A DNA stretch of 54,052 nucleotides from Streptomyces roseoverticillatus (lineage in GTDB: Bacteria; Actinomycetota; Actinomycetes; Streptomycetales; Streptomycetaceae), in NCBI RefSeq assembly GCF_000719265.1, contig NZ_JOFL01000035.1, positions 1-54,052 of the forward strand, given 5' to 3'. The position numbers and the translations under genes are program-made. The notes beneath the pieces are model-generated. The model was given only the letters and a program-made list of their open reading frames with translations, did not search any database and had not been told where the DNA came from. This document shows positions 45,403 through 53,852 of the stretch, in pieces (within the stretch, counting starts at the first letter, position 1; each line of letters begins with the position of its first letter).

Positions 45403-45674
45403 TCAGCGGTAGCCGGCCACAGCCGGCCGCCACGGGCGAGTACCCCGCCCCAGGAAGTCCGCGCCGTAGCCGGCGCCGACGGCCGCGAGGTCCTCGGCGG
45501 GGTCCCGGACATCAGGGGAGTCATGGCCACCGCCTCGGTGCGAGGCGGGCACACCACACGATCGGATCCGATGACCTCGTGGTGGAACTGCCCCCACCGG
45601 ACGGTCCGGACCCCCGGCCCGTCATTCGGAAGCAGCCTGCCGAGCAGAGCACGATGCGTCTCAGCGATCTCCAC
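45403..45674 (-). pseudogene. Remnant of an aminoglycoside-phosphotransferase-like gene
   Basis: From GTG 45674 the frame reads VEIAETHRALLGRLLPNDGP, then VRTVRWGQFHHEVIGSDRVV, like the N-lobe start of aminoglycoside phosphotransferase-family kinases. After about 60 codons the frame changes and only a C-terminal-like RDPAEDLAAVGAGYGADFLG segment remains, ending at 45403. The HxDxxxxN catalytic loop and DxD site are absent, so about 200 residues were lost. Family assignment is tentative. Confidence 0.4.
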
Positions 45675-45693
45675 GGAGCCGGACTTTATTGCG

Positions 45694-45723
45694 TTGACGC
45701 CGTCACCACCGCTCCTTTACGTT
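45694..45723 (+). promoter_or_regulatory. Promoter of the ABC-F gene
   Basis: TTGACG (45694-45699) and TACGTT (45718-45723) are separated by 18 bases, close to the vegetative consensus. Transcription would start near 45730, leaving a leader of about 250 bases before the ABC-F start; that is long for a Streptomyces gene. Confidence 0.6.
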
Positions 45724-45760
45724 TCATCACGCCTTTGTTGTCGTCGATCGGAGCAGGACG

Positions 45761-45772
45761 TTGCTCGTCTGA
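45761..45772 (+). CDS. Candidate 3-codon upstream ORF in the ABC-F leader
   Basis: TTG CTC GTC TGA follows GGAG (45750-45753) by 7 bases, a good ribosome site for such a tiny frame. Short leader peptides that stall ribosomes are a known way of inducing antibiotic-resistance ABC-F genes. No strong attenuator hairpin was defined, though GAGGTC (45771-45776) and GACCTC about 70 bases on could pair. Speculative. Confidence 0.3.
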   Translation: MLV

Positions 45773-45982
45773 GGTCTTGAGACACCGCGCCACGCAGCAG
45801 CGCCATGACGCCGCCGCTGCCCGCGTTCCGTGTGCGACCTCGACGCTTGAGCCGTCCCTCCGCCGATGCGGGAATCTCTTTCCTGCCTTCTCGTCGGTCC
45901 CTCCTGGTCGCCCGGCGGTGTCCGCCCCACGCCCTTCCGGCGTTTCCCCGGCCGCCTTCCCCGCAACGATTACGAGGCTTTC

Positions 45983-47623
45983 TTGTCTGCTTCCCCTGCT
46001 TTCATCACGTGCACATCGCTCTCCTACGCCTGGCCGGACGGCACCACCGTCTTCGACGGTCTTCAGGTCGCCTTCGGGCCCGGAAGATCCGGCCTCATCG
46101 GTCTCAACGGCTCCGGAAAATCGACCCTGGTGAAGCTGATCGCCGGGGAGCTCACGCCCACCGGCGGCACGGTGCGCGTCGCGGGCGAGATCGGGTACCT
46201 GCCGCAGAACGCCACGCTCGACACGGCGCTCCGCGTCGAGGATGTCCTCGGCATCGCCGGCACCCGTGCCGCCCTGCACGCCATCGAGGCGGGCGACGTG
46301 CGCGAGGAGCACTTCACGGCGGTCGGCGACGACTGGGACGTCGAGGAGCGCGCCACGGCGACGCTCGCCGGCCTGGGGCTGGCCCGCATCGGCCTGGACC
46401 GCACCATCGGCGAGGTGTCGGGCGGGGAGTCGGTCCTGCTGCGCCTGGCCGCGCTGCTGCTGCGCCGCCCCGGCGTCCTCGTTCTCGACGAGCCCACCAA
46501 CAACCTCGACCTGTACGCACGCCGGCGCCTGTACGCGGCCGTCGAGGCGTGGTCCGGCGTCATGGTCGTGGTCAGCCACGACCGTGAGCTCCTCGACCGC
46601 GTCGACCAGATCGCCGACCTGCGGGCGGGTGAGGTCTCCTGGTACGGGGGCAACTTCTCCGCGTACGAGGAGGCGCTCGCCGCCGAACAGGAGGCGGCCG
46701 AGCGGCTGGTGAGGGTTGCCGAGTCCGATCTGCGCAAGCAGAAGCGCGAGCTGGCCGACGCCCACGTCAAGCTCGCCCGCCGCAAGCGGTACGGCCAGAA
46801 GATGTGGGACAGCAAGCGCGAGCCCAAGATCGTCATGGGTGACCGCAAGCGCCAGGCCCAGGTCTCCGCGGGCAAGCACCGCATCATGCACGAGGAGAAG
46901 CTGGCCGGGGCGAAGGAACGGCTCGGCAAGGCGGAGGAGGCCGTGCGCGACGACGACGAGATCCGCGTCGACCTCCCGCACACGGCGGTGCCGCCGGGCC
47001 GCTCCGTCCTCACGCTGCGCGACCTCCGCCTGAAGTACGGGGCGCGGGTCGATGGCGGGTTCGAGCTGCGCGGCCCCGAGAGGATCGCCCTCGTCGGCCG
47101 CAACGGCGCGGGCAAGACGACGCTCCTGCGGACGATCGCCGGTGAGCTGGAGGCGCTCTCCGGGGAGGCTGCGGTCCACGTGCCGCTGCGGTTCCTGCCA
47201 CAGCGGCTCGACGTCCTCGACGAGGAGCTGACGGTCGCAGGCAACGTGGCGCGGTTCGCCCCCGGAGCCACCGGCAACCGGATCAGGGCGCAGCTGGCCC
47301 GCTTCCTGTTCAAGGGAGCACGGGCCGACCAGTGCGCGGGGACCCTGTCGGGCGGAGAGCGTTTCCGGGCCGCTCTGGCGGCCCTGATGCTTGCCGAACC
47401 CGCCCCGCAGCTGCTGATGCTGGACGAACCGACGAACAACCTGGACATGGCAAGCGTCCGCCGGCTGGCCATGGCCCTGGATTCGTACGAAGGCGCGTTG
47501 ATCGTGGCCAGCCATGACATCCGCTTTCTGGAATCCATCGCCATAACGCGCTGGCTGAGTCTCGACGGGGAACTTCGGGACACGTCGGCCGAGGAGGTGC
47601 GGGCGGAATCGGCCACGGGCTGA
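45983..47623 (+). CDS. ABC-F family ATPase (ribosome-protection type)
   Basis: A 546-aa soluble protein with two ABC cassettes and no membrane part. Cassette 1: IGLNGSGKSTLVKLIAGEL (Walker A), EVSGGESVLLRLAALLL (signature) and VLVLDEPTNNLDLYARRR (Walker B). The linker is charged and helical (AHVKLARRKRYGQKMWDSKR). Cassette 2: LVGRNGAGKTTLLRTIAGEL, TLSGGERFRAALAALMLAEP, LLMLDEPTNNLDMAS. Such proteins bind the ribosomal E site and may remove antibiotics. The TTG at 45983 with GAGG upstream gives the standard N-terminus (SASPAFITCTSLSYAWPDGT); the longer frame to 45866 is rejected. Confidence 0.93.
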   Translation: MSASPAFITCTSLSYAWPDGTTVFDGLQVAFGPGRSGLIGLNGSGKSTLVKLIAGELTPTGGTVRVAGEIGYLPQNATLDTALRVEDVLGIAGTRAALHAIEAGDVREEHFTAVGDDWDVEERATATLAGLGLARIGLDRTIGEVSGGESVLLRLAALLLRRPGVLVLDEPTNNLDLYARRRLYAAVEAWSGVMVVVSHDRELLDRVDQIADLRAGEVSWYGGNFSAYEEALAAEQEAAERLVRVAESDLRKQKRELADAHVKLARRKRYGQKMWDSKREPKIVMGDRKRQAQVSAGKHRIMHEEKLAGAKERLGKAEEAVRDDDEIRVDLPHTAVPPGRSVLTLRDLRLKYGARVDGGFELRGPERIALVGRNGAGKTTLLRTIAGELEALSGEAAVHVPLRFLPQRLDVLDEELTVAGNVARFAPGATGNRIRAQLARFLFKGARADQCAGTLSGGERFRAALAALMLAEPAPQLLMLDEPTNNLDMASVRRLAMALDSYEGALIVASHDIRFLESIAITRWLSLDGELRDTSAEEVRAESATG

Positions 47624-47749
47624 TGCCGTGGCCGTGAGTTCTCCATGGAGTTCCCCATGGAGTCCCCCATTTGGCGGAACCCGGTGTTTGCACCACCCAC
47701 GCACGGCAACGCGACAAGGGAAACCACCGCCGCTGCGAAAGGGGACCCC

Positions 47750-48034
47750 GTGGTCGCCGTCGCTCTGCTCCTGCCGCCTTTTATGTTGTGCGTGGTGCTC
47801 GCGCTGGGCCGCTACGAGGAACGGCTGCTGAGCGGTCGCGTCCCCGAACGCCCCGCGCAGCCCCGGCGCCGCCTCCTACGGGCGGTGCCCGATCTCACCG
47901 GTCAGGAGTCGGACTCGCGTCAGGAGTCGGACTTGCATCAGGCGCCGGACTCGCATCAGGCGCCGACCCCGCCGGTGGGCCCGGCGTCGCCTGCCAGGGC
48001 GTTCGCAAGGGGCAGGGGCAGGCACGCCGCCTGA
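47750..48034 (+). CDS. Small membrane protein with a repeat tail, 94 aa
   Basis: GTG 47750 has AAAGGGG upstream. One transmembrane helix (VAVALLLPPFMLCVVLALGR) is followed by a basic stretch (RPAQPRRRLLRAV) and a hydrophilic tail with repeated ESDSRQESDLHQAPDSHQAP, encoded by imperfect tandem DNA repeats of about 18 bases. No family recognised. The gap 47624-47749 before it carries CTCCATGGAG palindromes with no clear role. Confidence 0.55.
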   Translation: MVAVALLLPPFMLCVVLALGRYEERLLSGRVPERPAQPRRRLLRAVPDLTGQESDSRQESDLHQAPDSHQAPTPPVGPASPARAFARGRGRHAA

Positions 48035-48105
48035 GCGGGCCCGTACGGTCCGGGCAGGCTCGTACGGTCCCGGCGGGACGAGCGGGTACGCCCCCCTGCC
48101 CTCGT

Positions 48106-49113
48106 TCAGGGAGCGGAGGCCGGGAGTTCGCACACGGCGATGCCCGGCTCCAGGAGGCTGCCGAGGACGAGGGTGCCCCGGTGCTCGTACACGCTGGTGA
48201 TCATCCGGTAGCCGGTGCCGTGGCGTCCAAGGTCGTGGGTGATGCGGCCGCCGGCGTCGACGCCGATGACGCGCGCGACACGGCGTGGGGGCAGGCGCAG
48301 GTGGACCGCCGCGGCCGCCGCCGTGCGTCGTACCGGCACGGGTGCTCGGTGCAGCCATTCGAGGGGCGCGGTGCGGGGCGCGGCCAGGGCGGTCCAGAGG
48401 GTTCCGTCGGCGCTGCGGGAGAGGTTGTCGGGGAAGCCCGGCAGGTTGCCGGTCAGGGTGTCGCGCACGCCGGACCGCGGGCCGGTGAGCCAGAGGCGGG
48501 TGAGGCGGTACGCGCCGGTTTCGGCCACGGCGACGTACGACTCGTCGGCCGCCAGGACGACGCCGTTGGCGAACTGCAGGTCATCGAGGAGCACTTCGGG
48601 CTCGCCGCCCGGCCGGAGTCGCAGCAGCCGGCCGGTACCGGAGTGCTCCACGATGTCGGCCTGCCAGTCGCGCAGCCCGTAGCGCAGGCTGGCGGCGGTG
48701 AAGTAGAGGGTGCCGTCCGCGGCGGCGGTCACGTTGCTGCAGAACCGCAGTGGGGCACCTGCCACCGAGCCCACGAGCACCTCGGTCCTGGCTCGCCTGC
48801 CCCCTTCGGTTTCAGGGGTGATGCGCAGCAACCCCCGTTCCGCGTCGCAGACGAGCAGCCGGCCGTCGGGCAGCGCCTCCAGGCCTAGTGGCCTGCCGCC
48901 CGTCCGGGCGATCTCCTCCACCCGCGCGCCGCCGCGCGGGCCGGGCAGGGTGATCCGCCGGATCCGGCCGTCGTCGGTGCCGGTCAGCACCCGTCCGGCG
49001 GCATCGACGACGACGTCCTCCGGCCCCGACCCCCCGATGCGGAGCATGCGCAGCGGAGGCAGCCGCCGGGGCGGCGTGGCGCGGGCGGGAGCGGAAGCGG
49101 GCGGGCGCCTCAT
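48106..49113 (-). CDS. SMP-30/gluconolactonase-like beta-propeller protein
   Basis: A 335-aa protein. GPEDVVVDAAGRVLTGTDDG is the opening blade motif of SMP-30/strictosidine-synthase-like propellers; GLEALPDGRLLVCDAERGLL, FCSNVTAAADGTLYFTAASL, FANGVVLAADESYVAVAETG and GFPDNLSRSADGTLWTALAA are successive blades with the conserved Asn-Gly and Asp positions of the metal site. It may hydrolyse lactones or similar compounds. ATG 49113 overlaps the stop of the upstream membrane-protein gene by 4 bases, so they form an operon. Confidence 0.85.
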   Translation of the reverse strand: MRRPPASAPARATPPRRLPPLRMLRIGGSGPEDVVVDAAGRVLTGTDDGRIRRITLPGPRGGARVEEIARTGGRPLGLEALPDGRLLVCDAERGLLRITPETEGGRRARTEVLVGSVAGAPLRFCSNVTAAADGTLYFTAASLRYGLRDWQADIVEHSGTGRLLRLRPGGEPEVLLDDLQFANGVVLAADESYVAVAETGAYRLTRLWLTGPRSGVRDTLTGNLPGFPDNLSRSADGTLWTALAAPRTAPLEWLHRAPVPVRRTAAAAAVHLRLPPRRVARVIGVDAGGRITHDLGRHGTGYRMITSVYEHRGTLVLGSLLEPGIAVCELPASAP

Positions 49114-49754
49114 GAGACGGGCACGGGACGCCGGGCGCGCAGGCACCGGGAGAACTCCTCGGCGTACGGCAGGATCACCCCGGCGCAGATCACCGCGGCG
49201 AGCCCGGCGAGGTACTTCGCGGGCAGCGGCCTGTCCTTGGGGAGGAGGGCCCAGTCGCGGGGGCCGGGTCCGCCGCGCAGGGCGGCACGGACCTCGTCGG
49301 CGTGCAGGCACGCGGTGAACGCCATCGCCGACAGTGGCAGCACCTCCAGAAAGCTGTGGATGTGCTGCTCCACGGGGCGTACTTCGCGCTCCGCCGTGGC
49401 CAGGCTGACGTCGTAGAGGGCCGTGGCGCCGTGGGCGACGGCCGCCCCTCCCATCACGGAGAGGACGAGCGGGTTGATCCTGGCCAGGAGGCCCATCGCG
49501 ACGGGGACACCGGCCTCGGTCATCATCAGCGCGTGGACGGCGGATTCCTTCACGCCGCTCGTGTGCTCGATGCTCGTCTTCTTGTGCATCCACCAGTCGG
49601 CGACCGCGGGTACCACCCACAGCGGGAGGACCCCGTAGAGCAGGAACCGCCGGTTGGCGTCCTCGACGGTGGTGGGGCGGGCGGGGACGGAGAGGTCGCG
49701 TCCGCGGCGCCAGTGCTGCCAGGTGCGGACGAAGGACGTGCCGGAGCGAGCCAT
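49110..49754 (-). CDS. Integral membrane protein, 214 aa
   Basis: ATG 49754 has GGAGG 6 bases upstream. Five or six hydrophobic segments, for example LLYGVLPLWVVPAVADWWMH, AGVPVAMGLLARINPLVLSV and YLAGLAAVICAGVILPYAEE. His and Glu residues are clustered near segment ends (DWWMHKKTSIEHTSGVKESA, VHALMMTEAG, VEQHIHSFLEVLP), which could bind a metal, but no family was recognised. It is coupled to the SMP-30-like gene, perhaps as its membrane partner. Confidence 0.75.
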   Translation of the reverse strand: MARSGTSFVRTWQHWRRGRDLSVPARPTTVEDANRRFLLYGVLPLWVVPAVADWWMHKKTSIEHTSGVKESAVHALMMTEAGVPVAMGLLARINPLVLSVMGGAAVAHGATALYDVSLATAEREVRPVEQHIHSFLEVLPLSAMAFTACLHADEVRAALRGGPGPRDWALLPKDRPLPAKYLAGLAAVICAGVILPYAEEFSRCLRARRPVPVS

Positions 49755-49929
49755 GGAAGCCTCCGGGGAGAAAGGAGAACGGGGTGGTCGAGAGCGGTGA
49801 TATGAAGATCGGTCCGCAGCTCCCGTACACATCTACCCCCTTGTCCCCCGGCATGCAGCCGGCGCGGAGAACGGCCGGATAGCGTGATCGCGCCGCGCGG
49901 GACCGGGTCCGTCAGGACACACTCGTTCC

Positions 49930-50595
49930 ATGGGTACCGGCAACGAGCGGACCGCGGCCGCGCTGCTGCGGATGTACGGGCGGACGTACGCCGAGGAGGC
50001 GGGCATCCGGCTGCGGGACACCCCGCAGCCGCTGTACCGGCTCCTCGTGCTGGCCTGTCTGCTCAGCGCGCGGATCCGGGCGTCCGTCGCGGTCGAAGCC
50101 GCACGCTGTCTGGCGGAGGCCGGGATGAAGGATCCCCGGCGGATGGCCGGGGCGACCTGGCAGCAGCGCGTGGACGCGCTGGGCAAGGGCGGCTACCGCC
50201 GCTACGACGAGCGCACCGCCACCCAGCTCGGCGACGGCGCGCAACTGCTGATCGACCGCTACCGGGGCGACGTCCGGCGGATGCGTGAGGAGGCGGACGG
50301 CGATACCGGGCGGCTGCGGAAGCTGTTGCAGGAACTCCCGGGGCTCGGGCCCGCGGGTGTGGCCATCTTCCTGCGGGAAGTGCAGGGCGTGTGGCCGGAG
50401 GTGCATCCGTGTTTCGACGGAAAGGCAGGGGAGGGCGCCGCGCTCCTCGGGCTGCCGCGCGATCCCGGCGCGCTGGCACGGCTGGTCGCACGTACGGACG
50501 CTCCGGCGTTCGCGGCCGCTCTGGTGAGAGCTGCACTGGACAAGGAGATCGCCGGTGAAGTGAAGGAAGCCGCCCGTGCCGGGAACGGAGGCTGA
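49930..50595 (+). CDS. HhH-GPD (endonuclease III-like) protein, catalytic residues changed
   Basis: A 221-aa helix-hairpin-helix protein. LYRLLVLACLLSARIRASVA matches the first part of endonuclease III, and LLQELPGLGPAGVAIFLREV is the helix-hairpin-helix, followed by WPEVHPCFDGKAGEGAALLG. The catalytic Lys of EndoIII (LPGVGRKTA) is replaced here by Ala/Gly, and the Asp of VDTHIFR aligns with His. The FeS cluster Cys are also absent. It may bind DNA or have a different activity. Transcribed divergently from the membrane-protein gene. Confidence 0.75.
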   Translation: MGTGNERTAAALLRMYGRTYAEEAGIRLRDTPQPLYRLLVLACLLSARIRASVAVEAARCLAEAGMKDPRRMAGATWQQRVDALGKGGYRRYDERTATQLGDGAQLLIDRYRGDVRRMREEADGDTGRLRKLLQELPGLGPAGVAIFLREVQGVWPEVHPCFDGKAGEGAALLGLPRDPGALARLVARTDAPAFAAALVRAALDKEIAGEVKEAARAGNGG

Positions 50596-50622
50596 CCGGT
50601 GCAGGGGCAGGGCGTCACACGC

Positions 50623-51588
50623 TCAGGTGCGTGCGCGCAGGGCGTCGAGCCTGCGGCGGGCCGGGCCCAGTGACCGGCCGCGCGGCGCCGCTCCGCCGTC
50701 CTGCCAAGGGTCGTGGCCGAGGCGGCTGCCGACCGTGGTGAGGGTCCAGCGGCCGGCCGTCAGCTCCGGGTCGTCGACCTCGTCCCAGCTCAGCGGGGTG
50801 GCCACGGGGGCTCCGGGACGGGCCCGGACGGCGTAGGGCGCGACGGCCGTCTGGGCGTAGGCGTTGCGCTGGACGTCGAGGTAGAGCCGGCCCTTGCGGG
50901 CCGCCTTGCGCGGCTCGGTGGTCAGTCCGGCAGGGTTGCGGGCGGCGAGGACGTCCGCGAGGTCGCGGGCGAAGGCGCGGACGTCGTCGAACGGCGCACG
51001 CCGGTCCAGGGGGACGAGGACGTGGAGCCCGCGCGACCCGGTGGTCATGACCGTGGAGGGGAGGCGGAGTTCGTCCAGGAGTTCCCGCAGCAGCAGGGCG
51101 GCTTCGCGTACGGCGGTGAAGTCGTCACGGGAAGCGCCCGGCGGGTCGAGGTCGACGACGAGCCGGTCGGGGCAGTCCGGGCGATCGGCGCGGGCGAGCC
51201 AGCGGTGCGGCGTGATGCACGCCTGGTCCGCGAGGTAGACGAGGGTGGCGGTGTCGTCGCAGACGACGTGAGTGACCGTACCGCCCTCCTTCGCGAGTTC
51301 CGCACGGTGCACCCAGCCGGGGAAGTGGTCGGGTACGTCCTTCTGCATGAAGCATTCGCCGTCGGTTCCGTCCGGGCAGCGCTCCAGCATCAGCGGCCGC
51401 CCGCGCAGGTGCGGCAGCATCCGCCGGGCGGCCTTGCGGTAGTACTCGGCGAGGTCGGCCTTGGTGAGAGCGGTGTCGCCGGTCCGGTCCTTGCCGGCGG
51501 AGCCGGCGGCGTCGGCCGGCCCGGCGGGGAAGAGCACCTTGCCGGGGCGGCTGATCTCCACGGTGCGGCGGCCGGTACGGATCTTCAT
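50623..51588 (-). CDS. ligD: LigD-type primase/polymerase domain protein
   Basis: A 321-aa archaeo-eukaryotic-primase-like polymerase of the NHEJ/LigD group: VEISRPGKVLFPA, YYRKAARRMLPHLRGRPLML, CFMQKDVPDHFPGWVHRAEL, and the catalytic RLVVDLDPPG (Asp-x-Asp) with SRGLHVLVPLDRRAPFDDVR. It fills gaps with ribo- or deoxynucleotides during end joining. It stands alone, without a ligase domain; the phosphoesterase is encoded separately upstream on the same strand. ATG 51588 is the best start; the open frame runs on to 51978 through repeats. Confidence 0.88.
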   Translation of the reverse strand: MKIRTGRRTVEISRPGKVLFPAGPADAAGSAGKDRTGDTALTKADLAEYYRKAARRMLPHLRGRPLMLERCPDGTDGECFMQKDVPDHFPGWVHRAELAKEGGTVTHVVCDDTATLVYLADQACITPHRWLARADRPDCPDRLVVDLDPPGASRDDFTAVREAALLLRELLDELRLPSTVMTTGSRGLHVLVPLDRRAPFDDVRAFARDLADVLAARNPAGLTTEPRKAARKGRLYLDVQRNAYAQTAVAPYAVRARPGAPVATPLSWDEVDDPELTAGRWTLTTVGSRLGHDPWQDGGAAPRGRSLGPARRRLDALRART

Positions 51589-51595
51589 GGCGTTC

Positions 51596-51660
51596 GCTTG
51601 CCTTCCCTTGCCCGGCCTTCGCTTGCCTTCCCTGGCCTTCGCTTGCCTTCCCTGGCCTTC
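51596..51660. repeat. 20-nt tandem repeat between the two LigD-domain genes
   Basis: GCTTGCCTTCCCTGGCCTTC occurs twice exactly (51621-51660), preceded by a 25-base variant copy (51596-51620). It lies in the 127-base gap before the polymerase ATG and supplies AG-rich sequence on the coding strand. It probably arose by slippage. Confidence 0.75.
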
Positions 51661-51715
51661 TCCTCCTGCCTTCCCCTGTCTTGCTTCGCGCTGCTCAGCT
51701 GCTCGCAGGTCCTGG

Positions 51716-52366
51716 TCAGCCGGATTCCGCTGCCGCCGCCTGCCGGGCGACCTGCCGCAGTGTGCGCCCCGTAAGGGCCGAGCGGGCCCGTACAGGGTCG
51801 GTTGAGCCGTGGGCAGCGGTTGCGTGCTTGTCCTTCCGCTTGACCAGCACCCACGCCTCGTCGCGGCCTTCGCGGATCCTGGTGAGCGCGTAGCCGCCGT
51901 GCAGCTTGCTCCCGTCCATCCAGAACGACGCGTGGCCGCGCCGCAGGGCCTCGGCCATCGGGAGCTCATCCCCGTCACGGCCGGTGGTCTCGTTGCGATA
52001 GGTGCCCTCGTCCCAGACGATGACCGTGCCCGCGCCGTAGCCGCCTTCCGCGATCACGCCTTCGAAGGTGCGGTACGACAGCGGGTGGTCCTCGGTGGGC
52101 ATGGCCAGCCGTTTCTCCTGCGGGTCCCGGGAAGGGCCCTTGGGGACGGCCCAGGACTTCAGGACGCCGTCCGCCTCCAGCCGGAAGTCGAAGTGCGTGG
52201 TGGTGGCGTCGTGGATCTGGACGACGAAGGACGGCTGTCCACCGGCGGCGCGGCGGCGGCCGCCCGCCTTGCCCGCGCCGCTCGGTTCGGCGGTCTTGGT
52301 GAAGTCGCGTTTACGGCGGTAATCGGTGAGTGCCCCGGCCGACGCCTCTGACTTACGGGAGGTCAT
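51716..52366 (-). CDS. LigD-type 3'-phosphoesterase domain protein
   Basis: A 216-aa protein of the PE module of LigD: FVVQIHDATTTHFDFRLEAD, then GVLKSWAVPKGPSRDPQEKR, GYGAGTVIVWDEGTY and HGGYALTRIREGRDEAWVLV. The His and Asp of HDA, the second His and the following Arg are present; Thr replaces the usual Arg in HDATRLH. PE domains clean 3' ends by removing ribonucleoside and phosphate groups before joining. It lies upstream of the polymerase gene; no Ku gene is in the window. Confidence 0.88.
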   Translation of the reverse strand: MTSRKSEASAGALTDYRRKRDFTKTAEPSGAGKAGGRRRAAGGQPSFVVQIHDATTTHFDFRLEADGVLKSWAVPKGPSRDPQEKRLAMPTEDHPLSYRTFEGVIAEGGYGAGTVIVWDEGTYRNETTGRDGDELPMAEALRRGHASFWMDGSKLHGGYALTRIREGRDEAWVLVKRKDKHATAAHGSTDPVRARSALTGRTLRQVARQAAAAESG

Positions 52367-52502
52367 GTCGTCTTCCCTCTCCCTTCGGGACTTCCCTCAG
52401 GGCTTCCCTTCAGGACTCACCGTGTCCTTCACCGTTACCGTGCCATTCACAGCGGGCCGTCGCAGGGCGGGGGCCGCCGATCGGGGGCGGCCGTCCGGCT
52501 GC

Positions 52503-53084
52503 TCAGCTGCGGCCCAGCACCTTGCGCACCGCGTCACGGGCGCGGTCCGCCACGGCGGCCGGAGGGCCGAGCAGGGCGTTCTTGGTGACGGTCTCCGTCC
52601 CCGGGTGCGGGCGCGTCGGCGCGACGGCCTCCGCCGCGCGCACGGCCTTGGCGAGGGCCTGCAGCCGGGCCGGGTCGCCGGCTTCGAGCAGGCGGGTGAA
52701 CTCGTACGTCTCCTCGGCCCGCGCGTGGGCGCGCACGGAGTCACGCAGGGTGGTGAACTCCTCGACGAAGGCGGGGCCGTCGGGGTCCAAGTGCTCCAGC
52801 CGCTTCAGGGCCCGCTTGGCCGCGTCCTCCTCCTTGAGCCGGTCGGCCACCACGTGCTCGCCGCCCTCGGCGGCCTGCCGGGTGTAGGGGTGGACGACTT
52901 CCTCCTCGGCCGTTTCGTGCACCGCGAGCAGGTGGACGAGCTGCCGGAAGGCATGCCGCCGCTCCTCTCCGGTGTGTTCCAGCACGTCGTCGAGCAGAGT
53001 GCGGATCCGCTCGTGCTGATTCATCAGCAGCGCCACGACATCATTGCTCTCCGGCCGTCGGCCGGCGGTGTCCGGGTACCCCAT
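52503..53084 (-). CDS. Hemerythrin-like domain protein
   Basis: A 193-aa four-helix protein from ATG 53084 (GAGGA upstream). LLMNQHERIRTLLDDVLEHT, LVHLLAVHETAEEEVVHPYT and VRAHARAEETYEFTRLLEAG carry the His and Glu spacing of an iron-binding hemerythrin/HHE domain. Its C-terminal tail is unrecognised. Such proteins bind a diiron centre and may sense or handle oxygen or NO; many Streptomyces copies are stress-related. Confidence 0.85.
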   Translation of the reverse strand: MGYPDTAGRRPESNDVVALLMNQHERIRTLLDDVLEHTGEERRHAFRQLVHLLAVHETAEEEVVHPYTRQAAEGGEHVVADRLKEEDAAKRALKRLEHLDPDGPAFVEEFTTLRDSVRAHARAEETYEFTRLLEAGDPARLQALAKAVRAAEAVAPTRPHPGTETVTKNALLGPPAAVADRARDAVRKVLGRS

Positions 53085-53221
53085 GGTGTCCTCCTCGGGG
53101 TTGTCGGTCGTATGCGTCGGCACGGTCGTGCGGGTACCCCGGGGCACGGACCTGACACCATCGAAGGGGCCCGTGGACGCGTACGGCACCCGTGGCCATC
53201 TGGTGTGAGCGCGGCCGGCCG

Positions 53222-53794
53222 TCAGGGCCGGCGGCTGAGCCCGGCCCAGAACTCCGAGACATCGGCCCAGGGGAAGAGGGGTCCGGGGTCGATGCGACGG
53301 TGCACCTTGACCTCGGGGCGGTCCGTGGCCGGGACCAGGGCGGTGTCGAGATCGCTGTGCCGGTACAGGTCGGCGAGGCCGGGGCATTCGGTGCGGAGCG
53401 TCCTCAGGACGTCCATGAGGGCCTGCACCTGTGCGGGCGGGAAGGGCTCCGTCGGGGTCTGGTGGCCGGCGTCGAACCACCGGGGGTACCGCCCGCGGTT
53501 GATCAGCTCGATGCCGATCGACGGGGTGTTGTGTCCCTGGACATGCTGGGCGACGCGTTCGACCGGGACGAGTTGGCGCACCGTACCGTCCCGGTCGATG
53601 TACAGATGCCCGCACACCCCGCGCCCGCTCTCGCTCTCCCGCGCCGTCTCCTCGGCCACCTGCAACGCCTCCTCGAAACCGGGAAGCTCGGTGGCGTGCA
53701 GCACCACCGTGGTGACGGCATCGAGACGGCGCTCAGGGAGTCGGTGATACCAACTGACGAGATGGTCGCAGCCGTAGCGTCCCACAAGGCTCAT
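53222..53794 (-). CDS. N-acetylmuramoyl-L-alanine amidase, AmpD-like (Amidase_2)
   Basis: A 190-aa zinc amidase: AVTTVVLHATELPGFEEALQ (first His ligand), VCGHLYIDRDGTVRQLVPVE, SIGIELINRGRYP, ADLYRHSDLD (second His) and KVHRRIDPGPLFPW (last ligand region, DPGP). It lacks a signal peptide, so it is cytoplasmic like AmpD, which splits recycled anhydromuropeptides; extracellular use is not excluded. ATG 53794; no operon partner visible. Confidence 0.88.
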   Translation of the reverse strand: MSLVGRYGCDHLVSWYHRLPERRLDAVTTVVLHATELPGFEEALQVAEETARESESGRGVCGHLYIDRDGTVRQLVPVERVAQHVQGHNTPSIGIELINRGRYPRWFDAGHQTPTEPFPPAQVQALMDVLRTLRTECPGLADLYRHSDLDTALVPATDRPEVKVHRRIDPGPLFPWADVSEFWAGLSRRP

Positions 53795-53852
53795 GGGACC
53801 CGACTCTACGACCTGCCCGCCGTCAGGAACTGAATGGGCAACAGCTCACTGG

